NCBI GenBank assembly: GCA_022483045.1
Contig: JAKVOA010000002.1
Location: forward strand, 62,001 to 126,000
DNA from: Oscillospiraceae bacterium
Lineage (GTDB): Bacteria > Bacillota > Clostridia > Oscillospirales > Acutalibacteraceae
Reading direction: 5' to 3'
Length of the DNA stretch: 64,000 nucleotides
The first letter of the stretch is position 1, and every line of letters begins with the position of its first letter. Below, in pieces: positions 8,919-16,720 of this stretch. The translations under genes and the position numbers were made by a program. Below the pieces are notes generated by a model that did not search any database, was not told where the DNA came from, and saw only the letters and a program-made list of their open reading frames with translations.

Positions 8919-9335
8919 TTGAAAAACGACGATTTATCAAATGACCTTTCAGAGTTCTTGCGAAAAGACCCGTTTATGGAGTACAATCATATACAAGTTG
9001 ATGTTGTCGGCACGCAGTGCACCAGGCTGCACGCCGACCTGGTGCCCGAGTCGATGAATCCGCACGGCATTTCTCACGGCGGCCTGCTGTACACCTTGGC
9101 AGACTGCGCCGCGGGCATTACCGCCCGGGCAGACGGGCGCGACTATGTCACCCAAAACGCCAGTATGAATTTTCTGCGCAACGTGCGCAGCGGCAGCGTC
9201 TTTGCAAAAAGCACGCTGCTCAAGCGCGGCAGGCGCGTGGTCGTGGTGCATGTGGAGATTCTCGACCAGGGCGGCACGCTGCTGGCCGACGCTGTGGTCA
9301 ACATGATGCAGGTGACCGTTCCGCCCGAAAAATAA
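8919..9335 (+). CDS. PaaI-family hotdog thioesterase
   Basis: A 138-residue hotdog-fold acyl-CoA thioesterase. The signature NPHGISHGGLLYTLADCAAG contains the conserved Asn/His and the catalytic Asp of the PaaI/YdiI group, and the strand pair VTQNASMNFLRN and RRVVVVHVEILDQGG follows. The start is TTG with AGGGGG 6-7 nt upstream. It hydrolyses CoA thioesters, but the acyl group cannot be predicted. It is followed by a strong terminator, so it appears to be a single-gene unit, separate from the acyltransferase genes downstream. Confidence 0.85.
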   Translation: MKNDDLSNDLSEFLRKDPFMEYNHIQVDVVGTQCTRLHADLVPESMNPHGISHGGLLYTLADCAAGITARADGRDYVTQNASMNFLRNVRSGSVFAKSTLLKRGRRVVVVHVEILDQGGTLLADAVVNMMQVTVPPEK

Positions 9336-9403
9336 AGCACCTTTCAATTCTTTTTCTTTCGCTCTACACATACTTTTCACTTTATGAGGATTAAATAGAA
9401 GTT

Positions 9404-9441
9404 GGGCAGGGCATACGGCAGGCGCCGCCCTGCCCTTTTTT
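9404..9441 (+). terminator. Terminator after the thioesterase gene
   Basis: A 9-bp perfect stem (GGGCAGGGC / GCCCTGCCC) followed by at least six T. Confidence 0.9.
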
Positions 9442-9498
9442 ACACAGTACCCAAAAGCTGCCCCAAACAAAAAGCCGCTGGGAAAGGGGGCCGTCTCA

Positions 9499-10971
9499 AT
9501 TTCTATTTCTTCTATAAAATATCTTCTTTTCCTTGCGGCCTTTGCCCTACTGTACCGCGTGCTGCCGCGCCGGGCGGGCCGGTATGCTCTGCTGGCCGCC
9601 TGTATGCTGTACTATCTTTCGTGGGTGCCGGCGGCGCTGCCGGTTTTGCTGGCGGTGACGGGCGTGTCTTACTTTGGCGGGCTGGCCCTGCAAAAGCGGC
9701 AGGAAACACAGAAAAGCACGCGTACCCTGTTTGTCTTTTTCCTGCTGTTTACACTCTCTTTTTTGCTGGTGTGCAAATACACGGCGTTTTTCGCCCGGTG
9801 TGTGCAGCATGTGCTGCAGTTTGCCGGCAGCAAAGATACGATAGCGATTCCCTCAATGCTGCTGCCGGTGGGCATTTCCTTCTTTACGCTGCAGGCGGTG
9901 TCGTACCTTGCAGATGTAAGAAGCGGCAAACTGCCTGCCGAAACCAATTTTATAACCTATCTGCTCTTTATGAGCTTTTTCCCCTCGGTCACTTCCGGAC
10001 CAATCAGCCGCGCGCCGGATCTGCTGCCGCAGCTGCGCGAAAAGCAGACGGCACACTACAGCGCCGTAAAGCACGGGCTGGTGCGCATTTTGTGGGGGCT
10101 TTTTCTCAAGCTGGTCATCGCCGACCGCATTTCCCCGTGGGTCGGCCTGATTTACGGCAAGCCGGGCACCTACGCCGGCTGGCCCATGTGGAGCGCCGTG
10201 CTGCTGTACGGCTTTGAAATCTACACCGACTTTGCGGGCTATACGCACATTGCGTGCGGCGCGGCCATGCTTTTTGGCATTCGCCTGCCCGAAAACTTTG
10301 ACCTGCCCTATCTTTCCAGAAGCGTACGCGAATTTTGGCGGCGCTGGCACATGTCCTTTTCCTTTTGGCTGCGCGACTATGTTTATATTCCGCTGGGGGG
10401 CAGCCGCTGCTCGAAAAAGCGGAAGTACGCCAATGTCATGGCGACTTTTGCCGTAAGCGGCCTGTGGCACGGCGCGGGCCTCAACTACCTGACCTGGGGG
10501 CTGCTGCACGGCGCGTACCAGGTGGCGGGCGGGGTGCTTGCCCCGGTGCGCAAAAAGGCCTGCCAAAAGCTGCACCTCAAAGAGAACAACGCGCTGCGGG
10601 TGGTTTTCAGTACGGTGTTCACCTTTGCCCTTGTCGACTTTGCGTGGATCTTTTTCCGCTGTGACACCCTTGCCGGTGCAGGTGCGGTGATTGCCGCGCT
10701 GGGCGGAAAAAGCTCCCTGCACTTTTTTCAGCTGCTGCACGATTCCTTTACAAACGGCGCCCCCGGCTTTTGGCTGGTTGTCGGCTGCATTGCGCTTTTG
10801 ACAGTGCTGGCCTGTGTGCAGTACCGCTGCGGCAGCCTGTACAAAAAGTGGCTTGCGCTGAAAGCGCCGGTGCAGTGGGCCACGCTTTTGCTTTTGTTTC
10901 TGGTGGTCAGTATCTGCGGCGTCTATGGGCCTGCCTATAGCGCGCAGTCATTCATTTATGCGATGTTTTAA
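9499..10971 (+). CDS. MBOAT-family membrane O-acyltransferase
   Basis: A polytopic AlgI/DltB/PatA-type acyltransferase of about 490 residues that moves acyl groups, usually acetyl, across the membrane onto an extracellular polymer. Family marks are TSGPISRAPDLLPQL, FEIYTDFAGYTHIACGAAML, FWRRWHMSFSFWLRDYVYIPLGG and the catalytic-His motif SGLWHGAGLNYLTWG. A GTG at 9559 is the first standard start, but it would cut off the first membrane helix: in-frame residues from about 9499 (SISSIKYLLFLAAFALLYRVLPRR) look like a normal MBOAT N-terminus. The only codon placed well after GGAAAGGGGG is ATT at 9499. The SGNH partner follows. Confidence 0.88.
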   Translation: MSISSIKYLLFLAAFALLYRVLPRRAGRYALLAACMLYYLSWVPAALPVLLAVTGVSYFGGLALQKRQETQKSTRTLFVFFLLFTLSFLLVCKYTAFFARCVQHVLQFAGSKDTIAIPSMLLPVGISFFTLQAVSYLADVRSGKLPAETNFITYLLFMSFFPSVTSGPISRAPDLLPQLREKQTAHYSAVKHGLVRILWGLFLKLVIADRISPWVGLIYGKPGTYAGWPMWSAVLLYGFEIYTDFAGYTHIACGAAMLFGIRLPENFDLPYLSRSVREFWRRWHMSFSFWLRDYVYIPLGGSRCSKKRKYANVMATFAVSGLWHGAGLNYLTWGLLHGAYQVAGGVLAPVRKKACQKLHLKENNALRVVFSTVFTFALVDFAWIFFRCDTLAGAGAVIAALGGKSSLHFFQLLHDSFTNGAPGFWLVVGCIALLTVLACVQYRCGSLYKKWLALKAPVQWATLLLLFLVVSICGVYGPAYSAQSFIYAMF

Positions 10972-10985
10972 AGGAGGAAACCGCT

Positions 10986-11969
10986 GTGGAAAAGAAAAAG
11001 AAACGCCGCCGCGCGGCGGGAATTCTCTCTCTGGTGCTGTGCGCCACCCTGCTGCTGGGGTTTGCAAACCGATACTATGTCTATAAAAACCATTACACCG
11101 ACCTGCAGCAGGCGCTGTATACCTCTGACGAAAACAGCTACTCGGTTTTGTTTGCCGGCGGCAGCCATATGAGCGGCGCCATTAAGCCCGCTGTGCTGAA
11201 AAGCAGCTGCGGTATCAGCAGCTTTAACCTGGCCACTGGCGGGCAGGAGCTGTACGTGACCTACTACCTTTTGAAAGAAGCCCTGAAGCGGCAAAAACCA
11301 AAAATTGTAGTACTGGATGTGTACTACGCAATGAGTCAATCCGAGTACGGCGACGAAAGCTTTACGCACTATGTGCTGGACTCTATGCGCTTGGGGCAAA
11401 ACAAAATCAGCGCCATTGAAGAGAGCGTAACGTCAAGCGACCGTGCGGCCTACTACTTTCCGCTGCTGCTCTACCACAGCCGATGGAGCGACTTTTCAGA
11501 AGTTGCACAGGACTGGAGCAAATACACCGGCACCTACAGCGGCGACTACGGATTTTTCGGCGGCACCAATACATACGGCAAAGCCATGACCTACACGAAT
11601 TGGGATTACGCAGCCTGCACGGCCCTTGCGGCAAAGCAGGAAACGTACCTGCAGAAGTTTTTCCAGCTTGCAAAAGAGGAAAACTTCCAGCTGTTGCTGG
11701 TAAACTTCCCGTATGAAATGAACAGCACAGAGCTGACCCAGTGGGCCGGCGATGCCCCCGGAAAAATCAACCAAATCAAAAAAGAGGCCGCCGCGGCCAA
11801 TGTGCCGTTTTTAGACCTGAATACCACCCAGATGATGCAGACCATGAACTTTGACTTTGCCACCATGATGAACAACGCTTCTCATGTAAACAGCAGCGGC
11901 GCGGACATCGTTTCAAAGTATATCGGGGATTACCTGAACGGAAACAGCTCGCAGCCGCTGACCGCCTGA
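10986..11969 (+). CDS. SGNH-hydrolase-like partner of the MBOAT acyltransferase
   Basis: A 327-residue membrane-anchored extracytoplasmic protein with a basic cytosolic tip (KKKKRRRAA), one N-terminal TM helix (ILSLVLCATLLLGFA) and an SGNH/GDSL-like domain. The nucleophile block is FAGGSHMSGAI near residue 60, and the late His block is SHVNSSGADIVSKY. Such proteins are encoded beside MBOAT enzymes and complete transfer of acetyl to a surface polysaccharide. The GTG start has AAGGAGG 8 nt upstream and lies 14 nt after the MBOAT stop. The acceptor polymer is unknown. Confidence 0.82.
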   Translation: MEKKKKRRRAAGILSLVLCATLLLGFANRYYVYKNHYTDLQQALYTSDENSYSVLFAGGSHMSGAIKPAVLKSSCGISSFNLATGGQELYVTYYLLKEALKRQKPKIVVLDVYYAMSQSEYGDESFTHYVLDSMRLGQNKISAIEESVTSSDRAAYYFPLLLYHSRWSDFSEVAQDWSKYTGTYSGDYGFFGGTNTYGKAMTYTNWDYAACTALAAKQETYLQKFFQLAKEENFQLLLVNFPYEMNSTELTQWAGDAPGKINQIKKEAAAANVPFLDLNTTQMMQTMNFDFATMMNNASHVNSSGADIVSKYIGDYLNGNSSQPLTA

Positions 11970-12037
11970 GAAACTGCAGACGCGGCTCTTTGGGTAGTTT
12001 TTTGTGTACGGTATATTCATACAAAAACAGGCAGAAG

Positions 12038-12071
12038 GCCCGCGGAAGCAAAGCTGCTTTCGTGGGCTTTT
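12038..12071 (+). terminator. Terminator 1 after the acyltransferase pair
   Basis: A 13-bp stem (GCCCGCGGAAGCA / TGCTTTCGTGGGC, with two G-U pairs), a 4-nt loop and a T tail. Confidence 0.8.
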
Positions 12072-12149
12072 ATCGTGCAGACAGCGGGTGCTCTTTCCAC
12101 ACGGATTTGCCCCCCTGCGCCTGCCGGTTCTTTTTATCCGCTGCCTGAG

Positions 12150-12175
12150 GCGGCCGGAAAACCCGGCCGCTTTTT
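12150..12175 (+). terminator. Terminator 2 after the acyltransferase pair
   Basis: An 8-bp GC stem (GCGGCCGG / CCGGCCGC) followed by five T. Confidence 0.8.
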
Positions 12176-12284
12176 GCTGCCCAAAACAGATTTTTCCTTA
12201 AAAGCCGCACCCGATTGGCAAAGCCCTCTGCGTACGGTTTGTGTTTCTGTATTGCGGGCCGCCTTTCAAACAATCCATTTTATC

Positions 12285-12312
12285 TTGACTCTGTATGCAA
12301 ATATGATATACT
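12285..12312 (+). promoter_or_regulatory. Sigma-A promoter of the GH53 gene
   Basis: TTGACT and TATACT separated by 16 nt. Confidence 0.75.
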
Positions 12313-12318
12313 ATTTTC

Positions 12319-12336
12319 AGTAAATAATTTATCTAA
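12319..12336 (+). promoter_or_regulatory. Candidate LacI-type operator at the GH53 gene
   Basis: AGTAAATAATTTATCTAA begins exactly 6 nt after the -10 box. It nearly matches one arm of the inverted repeat placed 6 nt after the -10 box of the galacto-oligosaccharide transport operon (34979-35015). A repressor bound here would block transcription. Confidence 0.6.
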
Positions 12337-12374
12337 AATTTAATAAAAATTTTCTACGAAAGGTGATTCATAAA

Positions 12375-13457
12375 ATGGAGTTCATCAAAGGCGCCGATCT
12401 TTCCATGTTCCCAGAGCTGGAGCAGGCGGGCGCGGTCTATTATGACCACGGAAAGCAAAAAGACCTGCTCCGCATTCTCGGGGTGTACGGAATCAACGCG
12501 GTCCGCCTGCGGCTGTGGAACAACCCGTACGACGAAAACGGCCGCCCCTACGGCGGCGGAACCAACGACTTTGCACGGACAGCAGCAATGGCAAAGCGCA
12601 TTCGCGCCGCAGGTATGCAGTTTTTCTTAGATATTCATTACAGCGACTTTTGGACCGACCCCGCAAAACAGCGAAAGCCCAAGGCGTGGGAAAAGCTTTC
12701 TGGTACACAGCTGGCCAGTGCAGTTTACAACTACACCGCGCAGGTGCTGCTAAAGCTGCGTGAACAGGGCGTGCCGCCGGATATGATACAGATCGGCAAT
12801 GAGCTGACCAACGGCTTTTTGTGGCCGGACGGCAGGCTGGCAGATGGGCAGCAGAATTTCCACGCGATGTGCCAGCTGCTGAAAGCCGGGCTGACCGCCG
12901 CGCGTGAAGATAACCCCGCGCGGCCGATTGTGCTGCACCTGGACAACGGCGGAAACCACGCGCTGTACCGCGGCTGGTTTGACCACGCCAAAGAAGAAGC
13001 CCTGGATTTCGACATAATCGGCCTGTCCTACTACCCGTACTGGCACGGCACGCTGGCCGACCTGAAAGCAAATATCGACGATATCAGCGCACGCTACGGA
13101 AAAGACATTTTGATTATGGAAACTTCTTTAGGCTTTACAGACAAAAAGACCGACGCGGCCGGGATTTTCAATGAAGAGCTGGCCAAAGCGACCCCTTACG
13201 GCGCTTCGCCGCAGGGGCAGGCGGACTTCCTGCGGGATTTGATTCAGGTTATCCGCCACGTACCAAACGGCCGCGGCAAAGGCTTCTTTTACTGGGAGCC
13301 GGCATGGCTGCCCCTGCCGGGCGTAACGTGGACCACCAAAGCCGGCAAAGCCTATATTCACGACACCACCCCTGAGGGTAACTCGTGGAGCAGCCAGGCG
13401 CTGTTTGACTTTGCGGGCAACGCCCTGCCGGCCTTAGAGGCCGTAAAAAAAGCATAA
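12375..13457 (+). CDS. GH53 endo-beta-1,4-galactanase, no signal peptide
   Basis: Glycoside hydrolase family 53 cleaves beta-1,4-galactan. The 360-residue TIM barrel shows KGADLSMFPELEQAG at the N-terminus, the acid/base Glu in IQIGNELTNG and the nucleophile Glu in IMETSLGFT, with FYWEPAWLPLPG near the end. The ATG at 12375 follows AAAGGTGA; a GTG four codons earlier is less likely. Most GH53 enzymes are secreted, but this one begins directly with the catalytic domain and has no hydrophobic leader, so it probably acts in the cytosol on imported galacto-oligosaccharides. A shared operator links it to the ABC transporter and GH42 locus 20 kb away. Confidence 0.93.
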   Translation: MEFIKGADLSMFPELEQAGAVYYDHGKQKDLLRILGVYGINAVRLRLWNNPYDENGRPYGGGTNDFARTAAMAKRIRAAGMQFFLDIHYSDFWTDPAKQRKPKAWEKLSGTQLASAVYNYTAQVLLKLREQGVPPDMIQIGNELTNGFLWPDGRLADGQQNFHAMCQLLKAGLTAAREDNPARPIVLHLDNGGNHALYRGWFDHAKEEALDFDIIGLSYYPYWHGTLADLKANIDDISARYGKDILIMETSLGFTDKKTDAAGIFNEELAKATPYGASPQGQADFLRDLIQVIRHVPNGRGKGFFYWEPAWLPLPGVTWTTKAGKAYIHDTTPEGNSWSSQALFDFAGNALPALEAVKKA

Positions 13458-13487
13458 AAAAGCATCTCTTCCCTGCGGAAGACATGC
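13455..13487 (-). terminator. Terminator of the AT-rich membrane-protein gene
   Basis: On the minus strand a hairpin GCAT..TCTTCC / GGAAGA..ATGC is followed by a T run. Confidence 0.65.
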
Positions 13488-13538
13488 CCCTTTGTAAACA
13501 GTTGACGAAAAAGGTGCCGAAGATTATGCTCATAATCT

Positions 13539-14063
13539 TTATTTGATGGGGTTGCCGTCGTTATCATACCATGTATAGCTTTTTACATTATAAATAATCC
13601 CTTGGGAATTCTGAATAGGATCAAAACCACCACTTCCATAGTCTTCATATAATCGTAAACGAGAACCTCTAACTAAAATATTTTTGTAGTCATAATATTT
13701 TACATTTGTGTGCATAAATCCATTTACATATGCAACAAGTTTCGTATTATCTCTGGTTACAATATGTTCGGGAAGATAGGAAAAGGCAGCAAAAAAGATT
13801 ATATATGGGCTTAAAATAAGCAAACCAATTATTGATAGCGTTGTAAGTATGACTTTTATAGTTCTTTTTTTTATTTTGAATATAAGCTGAAATATTCCCC
13901 AAATTAACAAAATAGATGAAATAAAAATCACTAAATATGTAATCCATTGCCTAAATTCTAAATTAAAAACATTCAATAAGCAATGCAAAAAATAAAACAA
14001 TGATGCAACCAGCACTCCAATAATTACAATCCAATTCTTAAACCAGCAACATATTTTTTTCAT
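13539..14063 (-). CDS. AT-rich hypothetical membrane protein
   Basis: I do not recognise a characterised family. The 174-residue protein has three hydrophobic helices in its first half (WIVIIGVLVASLFYFLHCLL, WITYLVIFISSILLIWGIF, VILTTLSIIGLLILSPYIIFF) and then a tyrosine-rich extracytoplasmic domain (VAYVNGFMHTNVKYYDYKN, LYEDYGSGGFDP, SYTWYDNDG). The start at 14063 is 7 nt after GGAGG; another ATG sits one codon upstream. Base composition is far more AT-rich than all neighbours, which suggests recent acquisition; it lies next to a tRNA gene. It has its own terminator. Confidence 0.75.
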   Translation of the reverse strand: MKKICCWFKNWIVIIGVLVASLFYFLHCLLNVFNLEFRQWITYLVIFISSILLIWGIFQLIFKIKKRTIKVILTTLSIIGLLILSPYIIFFAAFSYLPEHIVTRDNTKLVAYVNGFMHTNVKYYDYKNILVRGSRLRLYEDYGSGGFDPIQNSQGIIYNVKSYTWYDNDGNPIK

Positions 14064-14122
14064 CATTCCACCTCCCATTATATAAATAACCTTGCGTTAA
14101 GCATATCACAGGTTTGGACAAG

Positions 14123-14164
14123 AAAAATCCACATCTTTCCCTTGATGGAAGATATGGATTTTTT
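14123..14164 (-). terminator. Terminator of the tRNA-Leu gene
   Basis: ATCCATATCTT / AAAGATGTGGAT stem with a T tail on the minus strand, right after the encoded CCA. Confidence 0.85.
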
Positions 14165-14248
14165 GGTGCGGATAGTGGGAGTTGAACCCACACGGATTGC
14201 TCCACAGGAACCTAAATCCTGCGCGTCTGCCAATTCCGCCATATCCGC
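14164..14248 (-). tRNA. tRNA-Leu (anticodon UAG)
   Basis: A class II tRNA with 7-bp acceptor stem GCGGATA / TATCCGC, D-arm GGCGGAATTGGCAGACGC, anticodon stem CAGGA / TCCTG around loop TTTAGGT (anticodon TAG), a long variable arm, T-loop GGTTCAACTCC and encoded CCA. It has its own promoter and terminator. Confidence 0.97.
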
Positions 14249-14255
14249 TTATGAA

Positions 14256-14289
14256 GCGGCCGTAAAAAACGGCCGCTTTTTTGTTTTTC
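14256..14289 (+). terminator. Plus-oriented terminator hairpin upstream of tRNA-Leu
   Basis: GCGGCCGT / ACGGCCGC stem followed by TTTTTTGTTTTT on the plus strand. No plus-strand gene ends nearby, so it may protect the tRNA from antisense transcription; on the minus strand the T tail is poor. Confidence 0.6.
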
Positions 14290-14351
14290 AATGCGGCTTC
14301 CCGCGGGCCGCCGCTTTCTGCACCAGCGCAAAAGAATCTGCACCGTGTTTT

Positions 14352-14380
14352 ATTATATCGTAAAAACCGTGCGGTAGCAA
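14352..14380 (-). promoter_or_regulatory. Sigma-A promoter of tRNA-Leu
   Basis: TTGCTA and TATAAT with a 17-nt spacer on the minus strand. It lies between the YnbB-type gene and the tRNA. Confidence 0.7.
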
Positions 14381-14387
14381 TGTTTAT

Positions 14388-15659
14388 TTAGCCCAAAAAG
14401 CCTTTTTCCAGCATAGACTGCGCCGCAAGCATAGAGCCAAGGCGTGCGCTCTGGAAATTAAGGCCGCCCTGCATCCACACAGCCCACGGTGCGCGCAGCG
14501 GTGCATCGGCGCTCAGCTCGATCGAAGCGCCCAGCGTAAAGGCGCCCGCCGCCATAATGACCTGGCAGTCGTAGCCGGGCATGTCCCACGGCTCGGGCAG
14601 CACAAAGGAATCGACCGGCGACCCTTTCTGCACCCCCTGGCAAAACGCAATCAGCGCCTCGCGGGTGCGCAGCAGCACCGCCTGAATAATATCAGCGCGC
14701 GGCTCGTCCCACCGCGGGGTCACGTCGTAGCCAAGCTGCTCAAACAAAGCAGAGGTAAAGACGGCGGTTTTCAGCGCTTCACCGGTCACGTGCGGCGCGT
14801 GGAACGCGCCCATAAACAGCTCGCGGTTGTTGCCCAGGGTGCAGCCGATTTCCCGGCCGGTGCCAGGCGTGGTCAGGCGGTAAGCGCAGCTTTCGACCAA
14901 ATCTTTGCGGCCGGCGATGTAGCCGCCGGTGGGGGCAATGCCGCCGCCCGGGTTTTTAATCAGCGAACCGGCCATCAAGTCGGCGCCGTGCGAAACCGGC
15001 TCATCTTTCTGTACAAATTCGCCGTAGCAGTTGTCTACCATGACAATGCAGTCCGGCGCTTTGCGCTTGACGATTGCCGCAATCTTTTCAATATCTTCGA
15101 CAAACAGAGAGGGGCGCAGGCTGTAGCCGCGGCTGCGCTGGATATACGCCATCTTTAAGCCCGGCTGCACCGCCGCCTCGATCGCCGCGTAGTCCGGCGT
15201 GCCGTCTTTTTTCAGGTCTACCTGTTTGTAATGAATGCCGTATTCTTTCAAAGAACCGTTGCCGTCGCCTGAAAGGCCGATGACGCTCTGCAGGGTGTCA
15301 TACGGCACACCGGTAAGCGAAAGCATGGTGTCGCCCGGGCGCAGCACGCCAAAGAGCGCCACAGTCAGCGCATGCGTACCGGAAACAAAATTGTAGCGCA
15401 CCAAGGCGTCCTCGGCACCAAGCGCAGAGGCAAAAACCCGGTCGAGTGTTTCGCGGCCGCGGTCGCCGTAGCCGTAGCCGGTGCTGGCGACGAAGTGGCT
15501 TTCACTGACGCCGTTTTCAATGAAAGCCGCCAGCATTTTCTGCTGGTTGTAGTCGGTCACTTTATCGATACGCGCAAGCGCCGGCGCGGCTTTTTGCAGA
15601 GCCTCGTCCGCGGCGTCGGTAATCTTTTTATCAATATGGAAATAGGGATAAATCTGCAA
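14388..15659 (-). CDS. YnbB/methionine gamma-lyase-family PLP enzyme
   Basis: A 423-residue fold-type I PLP enzyme of the 'aluminium resistance'/YnbB group, related to cystathionine beta-lyase and methionine gamma-lyase. Diagnostic parts are STGYGYGDRGRETLDRVFA, the cofactor region SGTHALTVALFGVLRPGD, VDNCYGEFV with the PLP Asp, and the Schiff-base lysine in MAGSLIKNPGGGIAPTGGYIAG. Length is normal. The physiological reaction of this subgroup is not firmly known. The start is TTG (LQIYPYFH) with AAAGGAG upstream. The gene is preceded by an unusual 290-bp region with four imperfect palindromes, probably its control region. Confidence 0.85.
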   Translation of the reverse strand: MQIYPYFHIDKKITDAADEALQKAAPALARIDKVTDYNQQKMLAAFIENGVSESHFVASTGYGYGDRGRETLDRVFASALGAEDALVRYNFVSGTHALTVALFGVLRPGDTMLSLTGVPYDTLQSVIGLSGDGNGSLKEYGIHYKQVDLKKDGTPDYAAIEAAVQPGLKMAYIQRSRGYSLRPSLFVEDIEKIAAIVKRKAPDCIVMVDNCYGEFVQKDEPVSHGADLMAGSLIKNPGGGIAPTGGYIAGRKDLVESCAYRLTTPGTGREIGCTLGNNRELFMGAFHAPHVTGEALKTAVFTSALFEQLGYDVTPRWDEPRADIIQAVLLRTREALIAFCQGVQKGSPVDSFVLPEPWDMPGYDCQVIMAAGAFTLGASIELSADAPLRAPWAVWMQGGLNFQSARLGSMLAAQSMLEKGFLG

Positions 15660-15673
15660 CGTTATTTTCTCCT

Positions 15674-15955
15674 TTATGTATTATTGCTAAAATAAAATAC
15701 AAATTGTAAATTATAATACGTGCTTACCGGCAGATGTACAGGGCCGCCGCCTGTCGTTTTGTATTATCCTTCTTAAAAATACAGAATGTATTTTTGAGTG
15801 GATTTGTGCAAAGCCTGCAGAGGAATATTCCTTTTTGTATTATTTTGTCGAAAAATACGGAATAAATATCCCCCTGACAGGCACGCCCTACGGGCCTTTG
15901 CGGGCAGCTATATGTCATTCTGTATTATATTAATATAAAATTACAATATGTATTT
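15674..15955. repeat. Array of four imperfect palindromes, about 80 bp apart
   Basis: TGTATTAT occurs at 15677, 15760, 15836 and 15921, each followed some 7-10 nt later by AAAATACA-like sequence, so each unit of about 30 bp is an imperfect inverted repeat. Unit 2 also ends in the palindrome AATACAGAATGTATT. The 36-48 bp stretches between units are unrelated and GC-rich. It fills the intergenic space upstream of the YnbB-type gene and holds no credible gene. Confidence 0.6.
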
Positions 15956-16720
15956 TTACGACAGGTGCGCTTTGCTACAGCTGCCAAAGACAGTGAACCC
16001 CATCTCTTCATAGTGCGCACGCAGGCGCGGGTCACACAGCAAAATGATTTTGCGCGGCGCGGCCTTTTCAGCCAAGGCCGACAACACCGCCGCAAAAAGG
16101 CCGTTTCCGCGCTCCTCAAGCGAAGCCGCCCCCGCAAAAAGCAGAGCCTGCTTTGGCGAAAGCGCCGCCGCCGCACAGGCACACAGGCTGTTGTACCGGT
16201 AAATGCCCGCCGCAAGCGCCGCCCCGTGCCGCAGCCGGTGACTCATATCCAGGTAAAACGGCTCAAAAGCCGGCGTGACAAAGTTTACATTCGAGCAGGC
16301 ATTCAGCAGCGCATACATATCCACCAGCCGCAGGGCGTCTGGCCGGGCAACCTGCCCCGCAAGGCGCATCTGCGCACCCGCCGGCAGCGGCACGCCCGGG
16401 ATATCCCCTTTCAGCCGCATTTCCAGCCCGCTGCCCAGCGGGGTCAGACCCATCTGGCGCAGGTTTTCTTTCGTACTCATTACATTTCTAATTCCAATAT
16501 AATACAGGAATTCGCGAAGCTCCTCGACGCTTTCGCGCGGCACGATACCGCACAGGGTGGCAGTGTCGTCCTGCTTGCGCAGGATAAAGCCGTCCCCTTC
16601 CCAAAAGCGCGCGGCCGCAGTCGAGGTGCCGTATGCCATGGCGCTGGAAACGATACTGCAGCCCAGCGTACCCTGGTCATAGGCAAAAAGCCGCGCGCGA
16701 TCATTTACCGCCCAGAGCAT
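15956..16720 (-). CDS. GNAT-like acetyltransferase (substrate unknown)
   Basis: A 254-residue protein whose last 90 residues look like a GNAT acetyl-CoA-binding core: FAGAASLEERGNGLFAAVLSALAEKA (the R/G-x-x-G pyrophosphate loop) and PRKIILLCDPRLRAHYEEMGFTVFGSC (the typical Y-x-x-x-G-F end). The N-terminal part (DQGTLGCSIVSSAMAYGTSTAAARFWEGDGFIL) is not recognised. It overlaps the 3' end of the upstream peptidase gene by 16 nt, and GGGGA precedes the ATG, so it belongs to the murD-peptidase transcript. Substrate unknown. Confidence 0.65.
   Translation of the reverse strand: MLWAVNDRARLFAYDQGTLGCSIVSSAMAYGTSTAAARFWEGDGFILRKQDDTATLCGIVPRESVEELREFLYYIGIRNVMSTKENLRQMGLTPLGSGLEMRLKGDIPGVPLPAGAQMRLAGQVARPDALRLVDMYALLNACSNVNFVTPAFEPFYLDMSHRLRHGAALAAGIYRYNSLCACAAAALSPKQALLFAGAASLEERGNGLFAAVLSALAEKAAPRKIILLCDPRLRAHYEEMGFTVFGSCSKAHLS

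Larger units (their letters stand above)
11970..12374. other. Intergenic region between the acyltransferase pair and the GH53 gene
   Basis: It holds two consecutive terminators, then about 110 bp with nothing recognisable, then the promoter and operator of the GH53 gene. No credible coding region. Confidence 0.6.

Noticed and set aside
15674-15955. Short CRISPR array
   Set aside because: Repeats are degenerate, spacers differ in length, and no cas genes are present.
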